64,000 nt of DNA, from NCBI GenBank assembly GCA_021496505.1, contig CP053031.1, positions 2,472,001-2,536,000 on the forward strand, read 5' to 3'. Source of the stretch: Thermoleophilia bacterium SCSIO 60948 (lineage in GTDB: Bacteria; Actinomycetota; Thermoleophilia; Solirubrobacterales; 70-9). The stretch's first letter is position 1; each line of letters begins with the position of its first letter. A model generated the notes under the pieces. That model worked only from the letters and a program-made list of their open reading frames with translations. It did not search any database and was not told the DNA's origin. Positions 41,562 to 50,440 of this stretch are shown one piece after another. Both the position numbers and the translations under genes were made by a program.

Positions 41562-42110
41562 ATGCCCAATCCCGCCCGGATCGCGCGCAGCCGTGTGGGG
41601 ATCATCTCGATCCTCTCGCTGCTCGCCCTGCTCGCCACGGTCATATCCGGCCGCGGCCCCGGCGGATTCGGGCCGCCGGGCGACGCCGGCGAGCTCGAAC
41701 CGGGCGCGACGCTCAACGCCGAGGTCACGCGCGTCGTGGACGGCGACACGTTCGAAGCCGAGCTGCCCGGCGGCGAGACCGAGGACGTGCGGATGATCGG
41801 GGTCGACACGCCCGAGACGGTCGACCCCGACGAGCCCGTCGGCTGCTACGGACAGCAGGCGAGCGATTACACGAAGCGGACGCTCGACGGCCGCGCGGTC
41901 GAACTCGAGCTCGGCGCGGAGCCCCGCGACGACTACGGGCGGCTGCTCGCCTACGTCGTGCTCGACGGCGAATCGGTCAACGCCCAGCTGCTCGAGCGGG
42001 GCCTCGCCGAGACGCTCACGATGGCGCCGAACGACGCGATGGCCGCTCGCTTCGCGGCGCTCGAGCGCGACGCGGCCGCGGCCGGGCGCGGTCTCTGGGG
42101 TGCCTGCTAG
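41562..42110 (+). CDS. Secreted SNase-like nuclease
   Basis: A 182-residue staphylococcal-nuclease-like protein. The signal segment (VGIISILSLLALLATVI) is followed by the nuclease domain with VDGDTF, MIGVDTPE, and the RLLAYVVL and LWGAC parts. It is shorter than the nuclease at 7907-8773 and has no excalibur domain. A cysteine pair (VGCYGQQ and LWGAC) may form a disulfide in the exported form. Confidence 0.85.
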   Translation: MPNPARIARSRVGIISILSLLALLATVISGRGPGGFGPPGDAGELEPGATLNAEVTRVVDGDTFEAELPGGETEDVRMIGVDTPETVDPDEPVGCYGQQASDYTKRTLDGRAVELELGAEPRDDYGRLLAYVVLDGESVNAQLLERGLAETLTMAPNDAMAARFAALERDAAAAGRGLWGAC

Positions 42111-42144
42111 CTAAGGATCTGCACACACAGTGCTCAGATCACGC

Positions 42145-42172
42145 TTGGGTTTCCCTCCGATATTGCTAGTCT
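42145..42172 (+). promoter_or_regulatory. Sigma-70-type promoter candidate
   Basis: TTGGGT (42145-42150) and TAGTCT (42167-42172) with a 16-base spacer lie 83 bp upstream of the ATG at 42255, in an otherwise non-coding stretch. The region is notably less GC-rich than its surroundings, as expected for a promoter. Confidence 0.35.
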
Positions 42173-42254
42173 GCGAGCGCCGCCACGGCCCGTCCGCACT
42201 TTCCCTTGCATGGTTGGGATTTGCGTTTCGCGGGCATCGGAAGGCATCACCACT

Positions 42255-42494
42255 ATGCGGATGGAACAGAGCTACACGGACTTCGAGGCCGCCTGGCAGG
42301 CAGAGGCGGCGATGGAGAAGCGTCGTCGCTCCCAGCTCCGCCAGCGCGCCGCCGCACGCTCGCGCCACCGCCGCATCCAGCAGACCGAGACCCGCGGCCG
42401 TGTCCGCTTCTCGGTCCTGTTCATCTGTCTCGCGCTGACCGTCGTCACGGTGACGATCGTGATGTTCGAGACGCTCGCGATGCTGATGGGCTGA
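42255..42494 (+). CDS. Small single-span membrane protein
   Basis: A 79-residue protein beginning MRMEQSYTDFEAAW. Residues 15-50 are very basic (KRRRSQLRQRAAARSRHRR), and a single membrane helix follows (FSVLFICLALTVVTVTIVMF). The positive-inside rule puts the long N-terminus in the cytosol. GGAAGG lies upstream of the start. No family is recognised; a septation or cell-wall adaptor role is one possibility, but unsupported. Confidence 0.6.
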   Translation: MRMEQSYTDFEAAWQAEAAMEKRRRSQLRQRAAARSRHRRIQQTETRGRVRFSVLFICLALTVVTVTIVMFETLAMLMG

Positions 42495-42536
42495 GCCCTC
42501 GGGCTCGCCCGGGACCTCGCCGCCCGCCCCTGAGGA

Positions 42537-42791
42537 CTAGGAAGCCGAACCGTTGGAGTCGGCGAGCCGGCTCGCCGCAAGCTCGATCGACGCTTCGTGG
42601 CCGTCCTCGTGACCGTTCTCGGCCGCCAGGTCGGCGTCGATCTCGATCTTGATCTCCTTGCGGTAGACCGGAACCTCTCGCGGGGCGGTGATCCCGAGCC
42701 GGATCTTGTCGCGCGAGACGGCAAGCACCGAAACCTCGATGTCATCGCCGATGACGATGCTCTGGTTGATCTTGCGCGTCAGGACAAGCAT
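42537..42791 (-). CDS. csrA: Carbon storage regulator CsrA
   Basis: An 84-residue RNA-binding dimer protein of the CsrA/RsmA family. The defining stretches are MLVLTRKINQSIVIGDDIEV and the arginine-rich face REVPVYRKEI. The C-terminus is some 15 residues longer than the usual 60-75. CsrA binds GGA motifs in mRNA leaders, often around flagellar genes and in Bacillus with FliW. No flagellar gene or fliW lies in the window. GGAG sits five bases before the ATG at 42791. Confidence 0.93.
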   Translation of the reverse strand: MLVLTRKINQSIVIGDDIEVSVLAVSRDKIRLGITAPREVPVYRKEIKIEIDADLAAENGHEDGHEASIELAASRLADSNGSAS

Positions 42792-42978
42792 CCATTCTCC
42801 CGTCGGCCGGCCCGCGCCACGACGTGGCGCGGTGGTGTCTCGATCGGCTTCGAGCAACCGAGACTAGACAGCGAGATCGCCGCGCACGCCGGTTCCCTTG
42901 CGCGCCATCCGTCGCATCGGCACGGGCGTGCGCCCAGCGGGGTGGGTGGCCGGGGGTTCGTTAGGGTCAGGTCCCCAG

Positions 42979-43560
42979 ATGGCCAAGAAACCGCTTCGCT
43001 CCCAGCTCAATCAGATCCGCGCCTGGGTCCGCCAGGGCCGCACCGACGCCTGGATCGCCCACCAGCTCGAGGTCCCCGCCGCCGAGCTCCGCGAGTTCCG
43101 CCGCCGCCACGAGCTTTCCGCCGACGATGAGGACACCGGCGAGATCGACCTCCGCGATGAGATCGAGGCCGAGATCGAGGCGACGATGGCTGCCGCGGAC
43201 GAGGAGGACGACGACGAGGACGCCGACGACGATGACGACGGCGACTCGGACGACGACCCTGCCGACGGCTCCCCGCGCCCCAAGCGCCGGCGCCGCAGGC
43301 GTCGCCGCGGTGGCGGCGGAGGCGGTCGCGGCAAGACCCTCGAGGCGACCTTCGACCACGGCGAGACCGACGGCTACGGGCTCTGGCTCGACCCGGCGAT
43401 CGCCGAGGAGACCGTCTACACGGAGCACTGGGCGGGCCACCACAAGCTCGAGGTCACGATCGAGACCGACCGCATCGTGATCCGCCGTGCCGGCGCCGGT
43501 TCGCAGAACGGTGGCGGAGCCGGCGGCGAGGACCAGGGCGGCGCCGACCCCGCGGAGTAG
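42979..43560 (+). CDS. HTH-like protein with acidic and Arg-rich segments
   Basis: A 193-residue protein. Residues 1-50 look like a helix-turn-helix (QLNQIRAWVRQGRTDAWIAHQLEV). Then follows a very acidic stretch (about 60-95, mostly D/E), a run of Arg (KRRRRRRRR) with Gly, and a C-terminal beta-domain (YGLWLDPAIAEETVYTEHW to RIVIRRAG). A protein with a charged hinge and possible DNA or RNA binding is suggested. I do not know the family by function. It diverges from csrA with a 187-bp spacer. Confidence 0.6.
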   Translation: MAKKPLRSQLNQIRAWVRQGRTDAWIAHQLEVPAAELREFRRRHELSADDEDTGEIDLRDEIEAEIEATMAAADEEDDDEDADDDDDGDSDDDPADGSPRPKRRRRRRRRGGGGGGRGKTLEATFDHGETDGYGLWLDPAIAEETVYTEHWAGHHKLEVTIETDRIVIRRAGAGSQNGGGAGGEDQGGADPAE

Positions 43561-43581
43561 CGACGGGCCGGGGGCCCGGGG

Positions 43582-46500
43582 CTAGTCGTTGGCCCCGCCC
43601 CCCGCGTCGTGCTCGGCGACGCGACGAAGGATCTTCGCCGCCTTGAGCTCCTCGGCGCCCATCGCCTCGAGCGCATCCTCGTAGCGGCGCTCGACGGCCT
43701 CGCGCTCCTCCGGCGCGACGTGCTCGCGCCAGCGGCCTGAGCCGGCCTCCTCGTCGGTCAGCCGGCCCTTGAAGTAGCGCTTCATCGGCATCTCGTCCTC
43801 GAGCTCGAGGAAGTCGATGAGCTTCGCGTAGATGATCCGCCGGCGTGTGCGGATCAGCTCGTCGAGGCTGATCGTGACCGTGCGGTCGCTGTCGGCGGCC
43901 ACCAGCTCGTGCTCGAGCGAGCGCAGCCTCCCCTCCCAGGCCTCGACGCGGCGCTCGGGCACGCTGACGGCGCCGTTTCGCGCCGCGCCGGGCGGTGGTG
44001 GCGGCGCCCCGTCGTCATCGCTCGCGGCGAGATCGCGACCGTCGCGCAGCACGTGCACGATGCGCGCGCCCGGCACGACCGCGAGCAGCTCACGCGGCCC
44101 GATCCGCGAGCCGCTCGCGTCGATCAGCAGCCCGGGCTTGCCGTACTCGGAGGCGATCGTCCAGACGAGATCGAGCAGCAGGTCGCGTGCCGCCTCCTGT
44201 GGCGAGGCGGCGCTGGCCCCGGCGAGGCGTTCGAGCGCGGCCCGCATCCGCAGCTCAGGCACGAGCCGGTGGAAGGGGTCGCCGGCCTCGCCGGCGCGGA
44301 TCTCCCCGAGGCGCCGCGCGAGGCCCGGAGCGTCGATGTCGCCCGCGGTCAGCTCGGCGACCCCGTCGAGAACGGCGTCGAGCGCCGCGCCGCGCGCGAT
44401 CAGGGCATAGACCGAGTGGTGTTCGAGCAGCGCACCGACGAGTGCCGGGCCGGTCGTGTCGGCTCCGGTCAGGAAGACGATCGCCGCCGGACCCGCGATC
44501 GGCTCGGCGAGCGCCGGCGCCGGCGCAGCGCTCTCCTCCTCCCCGGCCTCGCCGGTCACGGGACCGGATGCGGCGACGGGCTCGCCGGCGCGCTCGGGCG
44601 CGCTCTCGGCGTCGCCGGCGGTCGCGACCGGGACCTCCTCCGACACGTCCCAGACCCGCGGCCGGGCCGCGAGGTCGGCCACGAGGTCCTCGAGCGCGCG
44701 GATGTCGTGCGAATCCGCGCCCTCGGAGAACAGCCGCCGCATCGACTGGTCGCGGACCGCCCGCGGCGAGTCGGCGAAGACGAACTCGGCGATCTGCGCG
44801 TCGAGCCGCGAGGCGCCGTCGATCGAGGCGCCGCCGGCGCGGCCGGCGCGGCGGAGCAACGCGACGAGGTGGGCGTTTCGCTCCGCGCGCTCGGCATCCT
44901 CGCCGGCGGTCAGCTCGGGCACGGGGATCCGGCGCTCGACGGCCTCGCGGAGCGCGTCGCGCTCGGTCGGCCCGAGCGTCGCGATTCCGGCGTGGAGGTC
45001 GGTCGTGTCGGCGCGCCCCGAGCCGAGGGAGCGGATCACGTGAAGCAGCGGGCGGCGGTGCTTCTCCGGGATCGCGCCGGTGACGATCAGGAGCACGAGA
45101 TAGAGGATTCCGAGGCCGATCGCGATCAGGACCTCGAAGACCTCCGGCACGGTCGGCAGCACGTAGAAGAGGCCGCCGCAGAACAACGCGCAGGCAGCGG
45201 TCCTGGCAACCCACGAATACGGGAACGCGATCGGGTCCGGGCCGAACTGCCCGCGCAGGAAGATGCCGAGCGAGGGCACCCCGAAGGCGACGACGAGCCC
45301 GACCGGCGCGGCGTAGACGCCGAGCGCGCCGACGGTCGCGATCGTGACGCCGACGAAGGCGAACGCCGCCCCGACGACGCAGGTGATGAAGACCCGCCGC
45401 GTCTTGCCGGGCCAGCTCGAGGACTGGTTGACGGTCCGAAGCAGCGCCGGGCCGATGATCCCGATCGCCGTCGCGGGGATCAGCCCGCCCGCCTCGCCGA
45501 ACGTCTCGGGGACGATCTGGACGAGCAACTCGCCGACGAGCGTCGTCGCGAGCACCGTCGAGATGCAGAGCATCACGAAGTAGGCGAGGTACTCGCCGCG
45601 CTGCGTCGCCTTGCCGTACTGGTCCTTGGCGGCCTCGAACACCGAGGCGCGGCGCAGCGGGCGCATCGCCATCCGCAGGCCCTGGGGCGCGAACGAGGCG
45701 ATGAACCCGAGTCGCGAGGCGAGCAGGTAGACGCCGAGCGAGGCGTCGTCGACGAACCGCGAGAGGATGAAGACGTCGGCGTTCTGGATCGCCCAGAGCG
45801 AGGTGATGATCGGCACTCGTGGCGCGCCGCGGACGACGATCCGGAGCGTCTCGCGCGGGTCGAACGCGAGCTCGAAGCTGCCGCGGAGCAGCACGACGTC
45901 GAGCAGCGCGCCGATCAGGGTGCCGATGGCCGCTCCGGCGATCGCCCCGGCCAGTCCCTCGCCGGCGATCAGCAGCGCGAGGGTGCCGCCGAACGCGAGC
46001 ACCGGCCTCGACCCCTCGGCGACCAGGAACGCGACCGGACGGTGCTCGAACCAGAGCACGATCGACGCGGTGCGGATGAACGCGGTCGCGCCGCCGAGGA
46101 TCCCCGCCCAGACGATCAGGTTTGCGTCCTGGGGGTCGTTCAGCAGGATCTCGGCGATCGGCTCGCGCAACACGACTACGACCGCGGTCCCGATCACGCC
46201 GAGAAACGCCGCCCAGATCAGCCCGACGCCGAGCGTGCGGACCGGGGAGTCGGCGACGTCGGAGGCGTCGTCGTCCTCGTCGTCGCCGCCGTCGTCGTCG
46301 TCGGAGCCGCCGAAGACGCGCCTGATGATCCCCGGCTTGCAGGCGATCGCGAGCAGCTGGCCGAGCATCATCGCGAGGAAGAACAGGAGCCCGTAGCGGC
46401 CGAGCTCGCTCGGGCCGAGGAAGAGCGCGATCGCGAACAGCGTCCCCATCTGCGCGAGGGCGTTCCACAGCGTCGCGAGGCCGTGGACGCCCGACAGCCG

Positions 46501-46704
46501 GACCGCTTTGACGCCGAGCAGCGCCGCGCTCCCGCCGGGGTTCGTGGCGACCTTCTGCTCGGCGGCGATCGGCTCGGGGGCCGGCTTCGGGCGGCGGCGC
46601 TGCTTCGGGCGCGACGCGACGCGCAGGTAGACCTCGCCCGCCGACCCCGGCGGCAGCGGGTCGACGGCCCCTCCACGTCCCCCCTGGCGCCCCTCGGCGC
46701 TCAT
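43582..46704 (-). CDS. MOP-type flippase fused to a sulfotransferase domain
   Basis: A 1040-residue fusion. Residues 55-550 are a polysaccharide flippase-like transporter with about 12-14 helices; a very acidic loop (GGSDDDDGGDDEDDDASD, about 130-150) lies after the second helix. A linker with Ala/Glu/Pro follows, then from 741 a sulfotransferase fold. The 3'-phosphate motif RIVHVLRDGRD (881-891) is intact, but the 5'-phosphosulfate loop reads TGADTTG (746-752), without the usual basic residue, so activity is uncertain. The joined domains suggest that a lipid-linked glycan is sulfated as it is exported. ATG 46704 is one base after the stop of the next sulfotransferase gene. Confidence 0.8.
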   Translation of the reverse strand: MSAEGRQGGRGGAVDPLPPGSAGEVYLRVASRPKQRRRPKPAPEPIAAEQKVATNPGGSAALLGVKAVRLSGVHGLATLWNALAQMGTLFAIALFLGPSELGRYGLLFFLAMMLGQLLAIACKPGIIRRVFGGSDDDDGGDDEDDDASDVADSPVRTLGVGLIWAAFLGVIGTAVVVVLREPIAEILLNDPQDANLIVWAGILGGATAFIRTASIVLWFEHRPVAFLVAEGSRPVLAFGGTLALLIAGEGLAGAIAGAAIGTLIGALLDVVLLRGSFELAFDPRETLRIVVRGAPRVPIITSLWAIQNADVFILSRFVDDASLGVYLLASRLGFIASFAPQGLRMAMRPLRRASVFEAAKDQYGKATQRGEYLAYFVMLCISTVLATTLVGELLVQIVPETFGEAGGLIPATAIGIIGPALLRTVNQSSSWPGKTRRVFITCVVGAAFAFVGVTIATVGALGVYAAPVGLVVAFGVPSLGIFLRGQFGPDPIAFPYSWVARTAACALFCGGLFYVLPTVPEVFEVLIAIGLGILYLVLLIVTGAIPEKHRRPLLHVIRSLGSGRADTTDLHAGIATLGPTERDALREAVERRIPVPELTAGEDAERAERNAHLVALLRRAGRAGGASIDGASRLDAQIAEFVFADSPRAVRDQSMRRLFSEGADSHDIRALEDLVADLAARPRVWDVSEEVPVATAGDAESAPERAGEPVAASGPVTGEAGEEESAAPAPALAEPIAGPAAIVFLTGADTTGPALVGALLEHHSVYALIARGAALDAVLDGVAELTAGDIDAPGLARRLGEIRAGEAGDPFHRLVPELRMRAALERLAGASAASPQEAARDLLLDLVWTIASEYGKPGLLIDASGSRIGPRELLAVVPGARIVHVLRDGRDLAASDDDGAPPPPPGAARNGAVSVPERRVEAWEGRLRSLEHELVAADSDRTVTISLDELIRTRRRIIYAKLIDFLELEDEMPMKRYFKGRLTDEEAGSGRWREHVAPEEREAVERRYEDALEAMGAEELKAAKILRRVAEHDAGGGAND

Positions 46705-46705
46705 C

Positions 46706-47635
46706 TCAGATCGACCAGCGCCGGAAGCGGCGGCCCGAGAGCTCGCGCATCCGAGCCGCGTCCTCGCGCAGCTCGGCGAGGACGTCGTCGGGGATCGCGG
46801 CGACGAGGTCGTCGCGCGCCGGGCGCTCGATCCGCCTGGCCAGCGGCCAGTAGCCGCTCGCCAGCGCCCAGGCGCGCTCGGGGACGACGCGGCGCGCGGA
46901 CTTGGCGCGTGACTTCGCGAGCCGGTTGCCGAGCGGGGTCGGGCGCGTCTTTCGGTCCGTGCGGTGGCGCTCGTGGCGGAAGCGCGGGTGGGTGAAGTCG
47001 GGCGCGACGCCGGCGAAGTCGAAGACCGTGCGAAGCGTCTTCTCGCGGTCGGCGCGCAGGTCCTCCTGCTCGATGATCAGCACCTGATCGAGCGAGTAGT
47101 ACTCGAGGAAGCGCGAGAGCTGGTCGTGGTAGAGGCTGCGCGCGACGTAGGTCGTGCGGTCGCGGCGGAGCGTCTCGGTGAGGCCGGTCTGCGTGCGCTG
47201 CTTGGCGTAGTTGTGGACCCAGTGGGCGCCGATCCGCTCGATCGGGTCGCGGACGATGTAGATCAGCCGCACGTCGGGAACGACGGAGTGCATCCGCGCC
47301 GGGACGCCGGAGAAGACCGGGTCGGCGGTGTAGTTCGGCGAGGCCTCGCCGCGGATCGGCTTCGAGGGGTCGAACAGACCCCGGTACCACTCGACGCCGC
47401 GGTCCCAGTTGCGCTCGCGGATGAAGAAGTTGACCTCCTTCGGCTGCGACATCTGGATCTCGGGGTGCAGGCCGAGGTAGAAGTGCAGGCCGCTCGTGCC
47501 GCACTTCTGGGCGCCGATCACGATCAGGTTCGGAAGCGCGCCGCGCTCGGCTCCGGGAGCCAGCGCCACGGATCCGCGCTCCGCGGCCTCGGGGGACCCC
47601 GGGTCGCGTCGATCGCCTTCTGAGCCTGATTGCAT
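46706..47635 (-). CDS. Sulfotransferase
   Basis: A 309-residue PAPS-dependent sulfotransferase of the heparan-type group. The 5'-phosphosulfate loop is AQKCGTSG (K44, T47, S48), and the 3'-phosphate motif is YIVRDPIERIGAHW with RDP at 129-131. A conserved start (LPNLIVIGAQKCGTS) follows a 30-residue leader. It resembles the gene at 57178 closely. It should move sulfate from PAPS to a sugar hydroxyl or amine in the cytosol. The upstream glycosyltransferase and the downstream flippase fusion lie within a few bases, so these three probably form one operon. Confidence 0.9.
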   Translation of the reverse strand: MQSGSEGDRRDPGSPEAAERGSVALAPGAERGALPNLIVIGAQKCGTSGLHFYLGLHPEIQMSQPKEVNFFIRERNWDRGVEWYRGLFDPSKPIRGEASPNYTADPVFSGVPARMHSVVPDVRLIYIVRDPIERIGAHWVHNYAKQRTQTGLTETLRRDRTTYVARSLYHDQLSRFLEYYSLDQVLIIEQEDLRADREKTLRTVFDFAGVAPDFTHPRFRHERHRTDRKTRPTPLGNRLAKSRAKSARRVVPERAWALASGYWPLARRIERPARDDLVAAIPDDVLAELREDAARMRELSGRRFRRWSI

Positions 47636-47647
47636 CAGTCGCGCAGG

Positions 47648-49183
47648 CTACCGCCGATCGCGGGCGCCCACCCCTCGGCGCGAGCCCACGATCGCGGCCG
47701 CTCGCGGCGGTACGCGGCCGAGCTCGAGCACGGTCTTCGGTCGCGGGCGGCGGGCCATGATCTCGCCCAGGCGGCGCTCGCAGAACGCGTCCCAGTCGAG
47801 GCCCGACGCGCGGGCGAGGTACTCGCCCTCGGCCGGGATCCGCTCGAACCCGACCCCGGCGGCGAGCAGGGCCGAGAAGTCGAGCGCGTCGGTGATCACG
47901 AGCGTCCGGCGCGGCGACTCGCCGCTGCGCCGAAGCGCGTCGGCGATCGCGTGCGGGAGCTCGGCGGTGGCGAGTCCGAAGGCGAGCACGACGGTGCGCA
48001 CCCGCGGGCGCTCGACGGTCTGGCGACCGATCCGCGACACGGTGCGCGGCACGCTCGAGGCGAAGATCCAGCGGCGGCGGAGCGCCGACGAGGAGGAGGG
48101 CACCGGCGCTTCGATGGCAGCCTCAGCGCCGTCGGCGCCGCCACCCGCGTCCTGGGCCGCGCTCGCGAGATCGGCTCGCTCGCCGGAGGCGAGGCCCTCG
48201 AGCCAGCGCGCGGCCTGCTCCGCCCCGTCGGGCTCGGGCAACGCCCCGAGCCGATCCTCGATCGCCTCACGCTCGGAGCGGTCGAGCAGGCCGTCGAGCC
48301 GCGCTTCGAGCTCCGGGTCGTCGGGGCCGGTGCAGGCCTCGCCGAGTCCAGCCTCGCGCGCCCAGGCGGCGCGGCGCGGCTGGTCGTCGGTCTGGCGCGG
48401 CATCGGCACGTAGAGCGCCGGGACGCCGAGCGCGATCAGCTCGTGGAAGGCGTTGTAGCCCGCCGCCACGACGGCGAGATCGAACGTCGAGGCGAAGCGC
48501 GAGATCGGATAGGTCGGTGGCAGGACGGTGACCCCGTCGGGCGCCTCGCCGAGGTCGGCGAGCGTCGAGGAGAACGCCGCCACCTGGAGTCCGGGGCGGC
48601 CCGAGAGGTGTTCGAGGCAGCGCCGATTGGCCTCGCGCACGCCCGGGCCCTGGCCGAGCTGGACGAGCGCGGTCGGGCGGTGAGGGTTCAACCCGAGCTC
48701 GGCGGCGGCGATCTCGCGCGAGGGGACCTCGGAGCGGTCGATCAGGACGACGGGGCCGACCCGGTGGGCCTCGGCGCGGCGCGCGACGGTCGGGCCGCGA
48801 TCGGCGTCGGCCGCGAGCTCTCCGGGCTCGAGCACGTGATCGAACAGACCCGTGCGATGGAGCGGAGAGGTGTCCGAGCTCGGCAGCCACATCGGCCGGC
48901 GACACCAGACGAGCGGGGCGCCGGAGGCCCGCATCGCCGGGACGACCCGTTCGTAGGGGTGCGTGCCGTCGAACATGACGACCCTCGGCTGCAGGTCGCG
49001 GACGATCGAGTCGACCCTGGCACGGGTCCGCCACGTCCAGGCGATGTCGTTGCCGGCGCCGGGGCGGTCGTAGGACGCGATGTATTCGACCGGGAACCCG
49101 AGCCCCGAGACCACGGGTGCCGCCGCCGAGAAGGTCAGGAAGACGGGCTCGTATCCGGCGCCGAGGCGCCGCGCGATCGCCAT
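47648..49183 (-). CDS. Glycosyltransferase, MurG/UGT-like (GT-B)
   Basis: A GT-B glycosyltransferase of 511 residues from ATG 49183. The nucleotide-sugar part reads VVAAGYNAFHELIALGVPALYVPMPRQTDDQ, the MGT/MurG-like donor motif. The reading frame continues upstream as ILFVTSNGTGLGHLTRS, the true N-terminal strand and GT-B glycine loop, but no ATG, GTG or TTG occurs before the TGA near 49325. Initiation at CTG 49231 or ATC 49234 is possible, or an error in the sequence. A C-terminal extension of about 170 residues carries a second domain without known motif. Donor and acceptor are unknown. Confidence 0.8.
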   Translation of the reverse strand: MAIARRLGAGYEPVFLTFSAAAPVVSGLGFPVEYIASYDRPGAGNDIAWTWRTRARVDSIVRDLQPRVVMFDGTHPYERVVPAMRASGAPLVWCRRPMWLPSSDTSPLHRTGLFDHVLEPGELAADADRGPTVARRAEAHRVGPVVLIDRSEVPSREIAAAELGLNPHRPTALVQLGQGPGVREANRRCLEHLSGRPGLQVAAFSSTLADLGEAPDGVTVLPPTYPISRFASTFDLAVVAAGYNAFHELIALGVPALYVPMPRQTDDQPRRAAWAREAGLGEACTGPDDPELEARLDGLLDRSEREAIEDRLGALPEPDGAEQAARWLEGLASGERADLASAAQDAGGGADGAEAAIEAPVPSSSSALRRRWIFASSVPRTVSRIGRQTVERPRVRTVVLAFGLATAELPHAIADALRRSGESPRRTLVITDALDFSALLAAGVGFERIPAEGEYLARASGLDWDAFCERRLGEIMARRPRPKTVLELGRVPPRAAAIVGSRRGVGARDRR

Positions 49184-49284
49184 CGAGCGCGTCAGGTGGC
49201 CGAGGCCGGTGCCGTTCGAGGTGACGAACAGGATCCGCTGCGGCGCGGCGCCCCCGTCGGGCGCCCGGGACGTCGGCGATGCGG

Positions 49285-50397
49285 CTACTCCCCCACCTCT
49301 CGCTCGCGCTCCTCGACGGTTTCATCCTCGCCGTCGAGCTCGCCCTCGTAGTCGGGGTCCTGTTCGGCCGCGTCGGGATCCTCGCCGCGGGCACGCGCGG
49401 CACGGCGCTCGTCCGAGCGCTCGAGCGCCTCGCGGAGCAGCGGCGCCGAGCTGACGCCGTCGGCCTCGAGCGAATCGAGGATCTCGCGATAGCGAGCGTC
49501 GATCTGGGCCTGCTTTCGCTCCGAGAGACCGCGCCGCCAGCGCTCCTCGTTGGCCGACCCCGAGCTCATCCGGCGGCGGACGAAGTGCTTCGTGCGCCTG
49601 CCCTGGCTGACGCCCGCGAAGTTGAGCAGTCGCCGCAGCTCGATCTTGCGCTGACCGGGCTCGAGGAACGATCCGAGCTCGACCTCGATCAGACGGTCGT
49701 CGGGGATCAGCCTGGCGCCGCGGTCGACCCCGCGAAGCCGTGCCTCCCACCAGTCGAGACCCTGGCGCCGGGTCCGTGGGTAGATCAGCAGCCGCTTCTG
49801 CGAGACGCGCGAGGCCGAGGCGTCGCGCCCGTCGCGGACGGCGTGGATGAAGCGCGCCTCGGGGAACAGCTTCAGCATCGTCTCGGCCTGGAGGATCGTG
49901 TCGCAGCTCTGCTCGATGATCCCGCTCATCCGCTCGTCGCGCTGGGGCTCGAGCCACAGCAGGTCGAAGAACAGGTTGCGGCAGGCCGCGATCGGATCGG
50001 CGTCGTAGGCGGACTCGAAGCGATCGACGGCCGGATCGAAGACCTCGCGCGGTACGTAGCGGTGCAGGCCGCGCATCTTGTCGGTGCGAAACCCCTTCCA
50101 CCAGTAGCCGCGGAGGCGCTCGACGAACTGCTGCTTCGAGACCTCGCCGGCGAGCAGGCCGGGGTAGCCGTCGGCGTCGGCGTGGAAGCGGCACTCGATC
50201 GGGACGAGGCCGTAGTTGACGTTCTTCGACAGCAGCCGGGCGAGGATGTGGGTCCCCGAGCGCCCCGTCCCGCCGACGAAGACGACCGGCGCGGGGTCGG
50301 GCGCGCGGCCCTCGCCGCGTCCGCGGTTCTCGGGATCCTCGATCACCCGGGTGCCCGGTTCTGCGACCGGACCTGATTCGGCATTCTCGTGCGCCAC
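49285..50397 (-). CDS. Sulfotransferase
   Basis: A 370-residue sulfotransferase from GTG 50397. The phosphosulfate loop is GGTGRSGTH (GRSGTH at 45-50), and the 3'-phosphate motif is RFIHAVRDGRDASASRV. The C-terminus is acidic (GEDPDAAEQDPDYEGELDG). It is divergent from three tandem sulfotransferases over a 43-bp spacer. The longer upstream reading frame runs into the divergent gene and is not used. It acts on the same kind of acceptor as its relatives, presumably a glycan, which is inferred from the neighbours. Confidence 0.88.
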   Translation of the reverse strand: MAHENAESGPVAEPGTRVIEDPENRGRGEGRAPDPAPVVFVGGTGRSGTHILARLLSKNVNYGLVPIECRFHADADGYPGLLAGEVSKQQFVERLRGYWWKGFRTDKMRGLHRYVPREVFDPAVDRFESAYDADPIAACRNLFFDLLWLEPQRDERMSGIIEQSCDTILQAETMLKLFPEARFIHAVRDGRDASASRVSQKRLLIYPRTRRQGLDWWEARLRGVDRGARLIPDDRLIEVELGSFLEPGQRKIELRRLLNFAGVSQGRRTKHFVRRRMSSGSANEERWRRGLSERKQAQIDARYREILDSLEADGVSSAPLLREALERSDERRAARARGEDPDAAEQDPDYEGELDGEDETVEEREREVGE

Positions 50398-50440
50398 GAA
50401 GCGCGAAGGATAGGCGCGAGCTCCTACCCTGAGGACCGCG

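Noticed and set aside
43909-46995. 1028-codon + strand ORF
   Set aside because: It is opposite the flippase-sulfotransferase fusion, which has clear membrane helices and motifs; this one has none.
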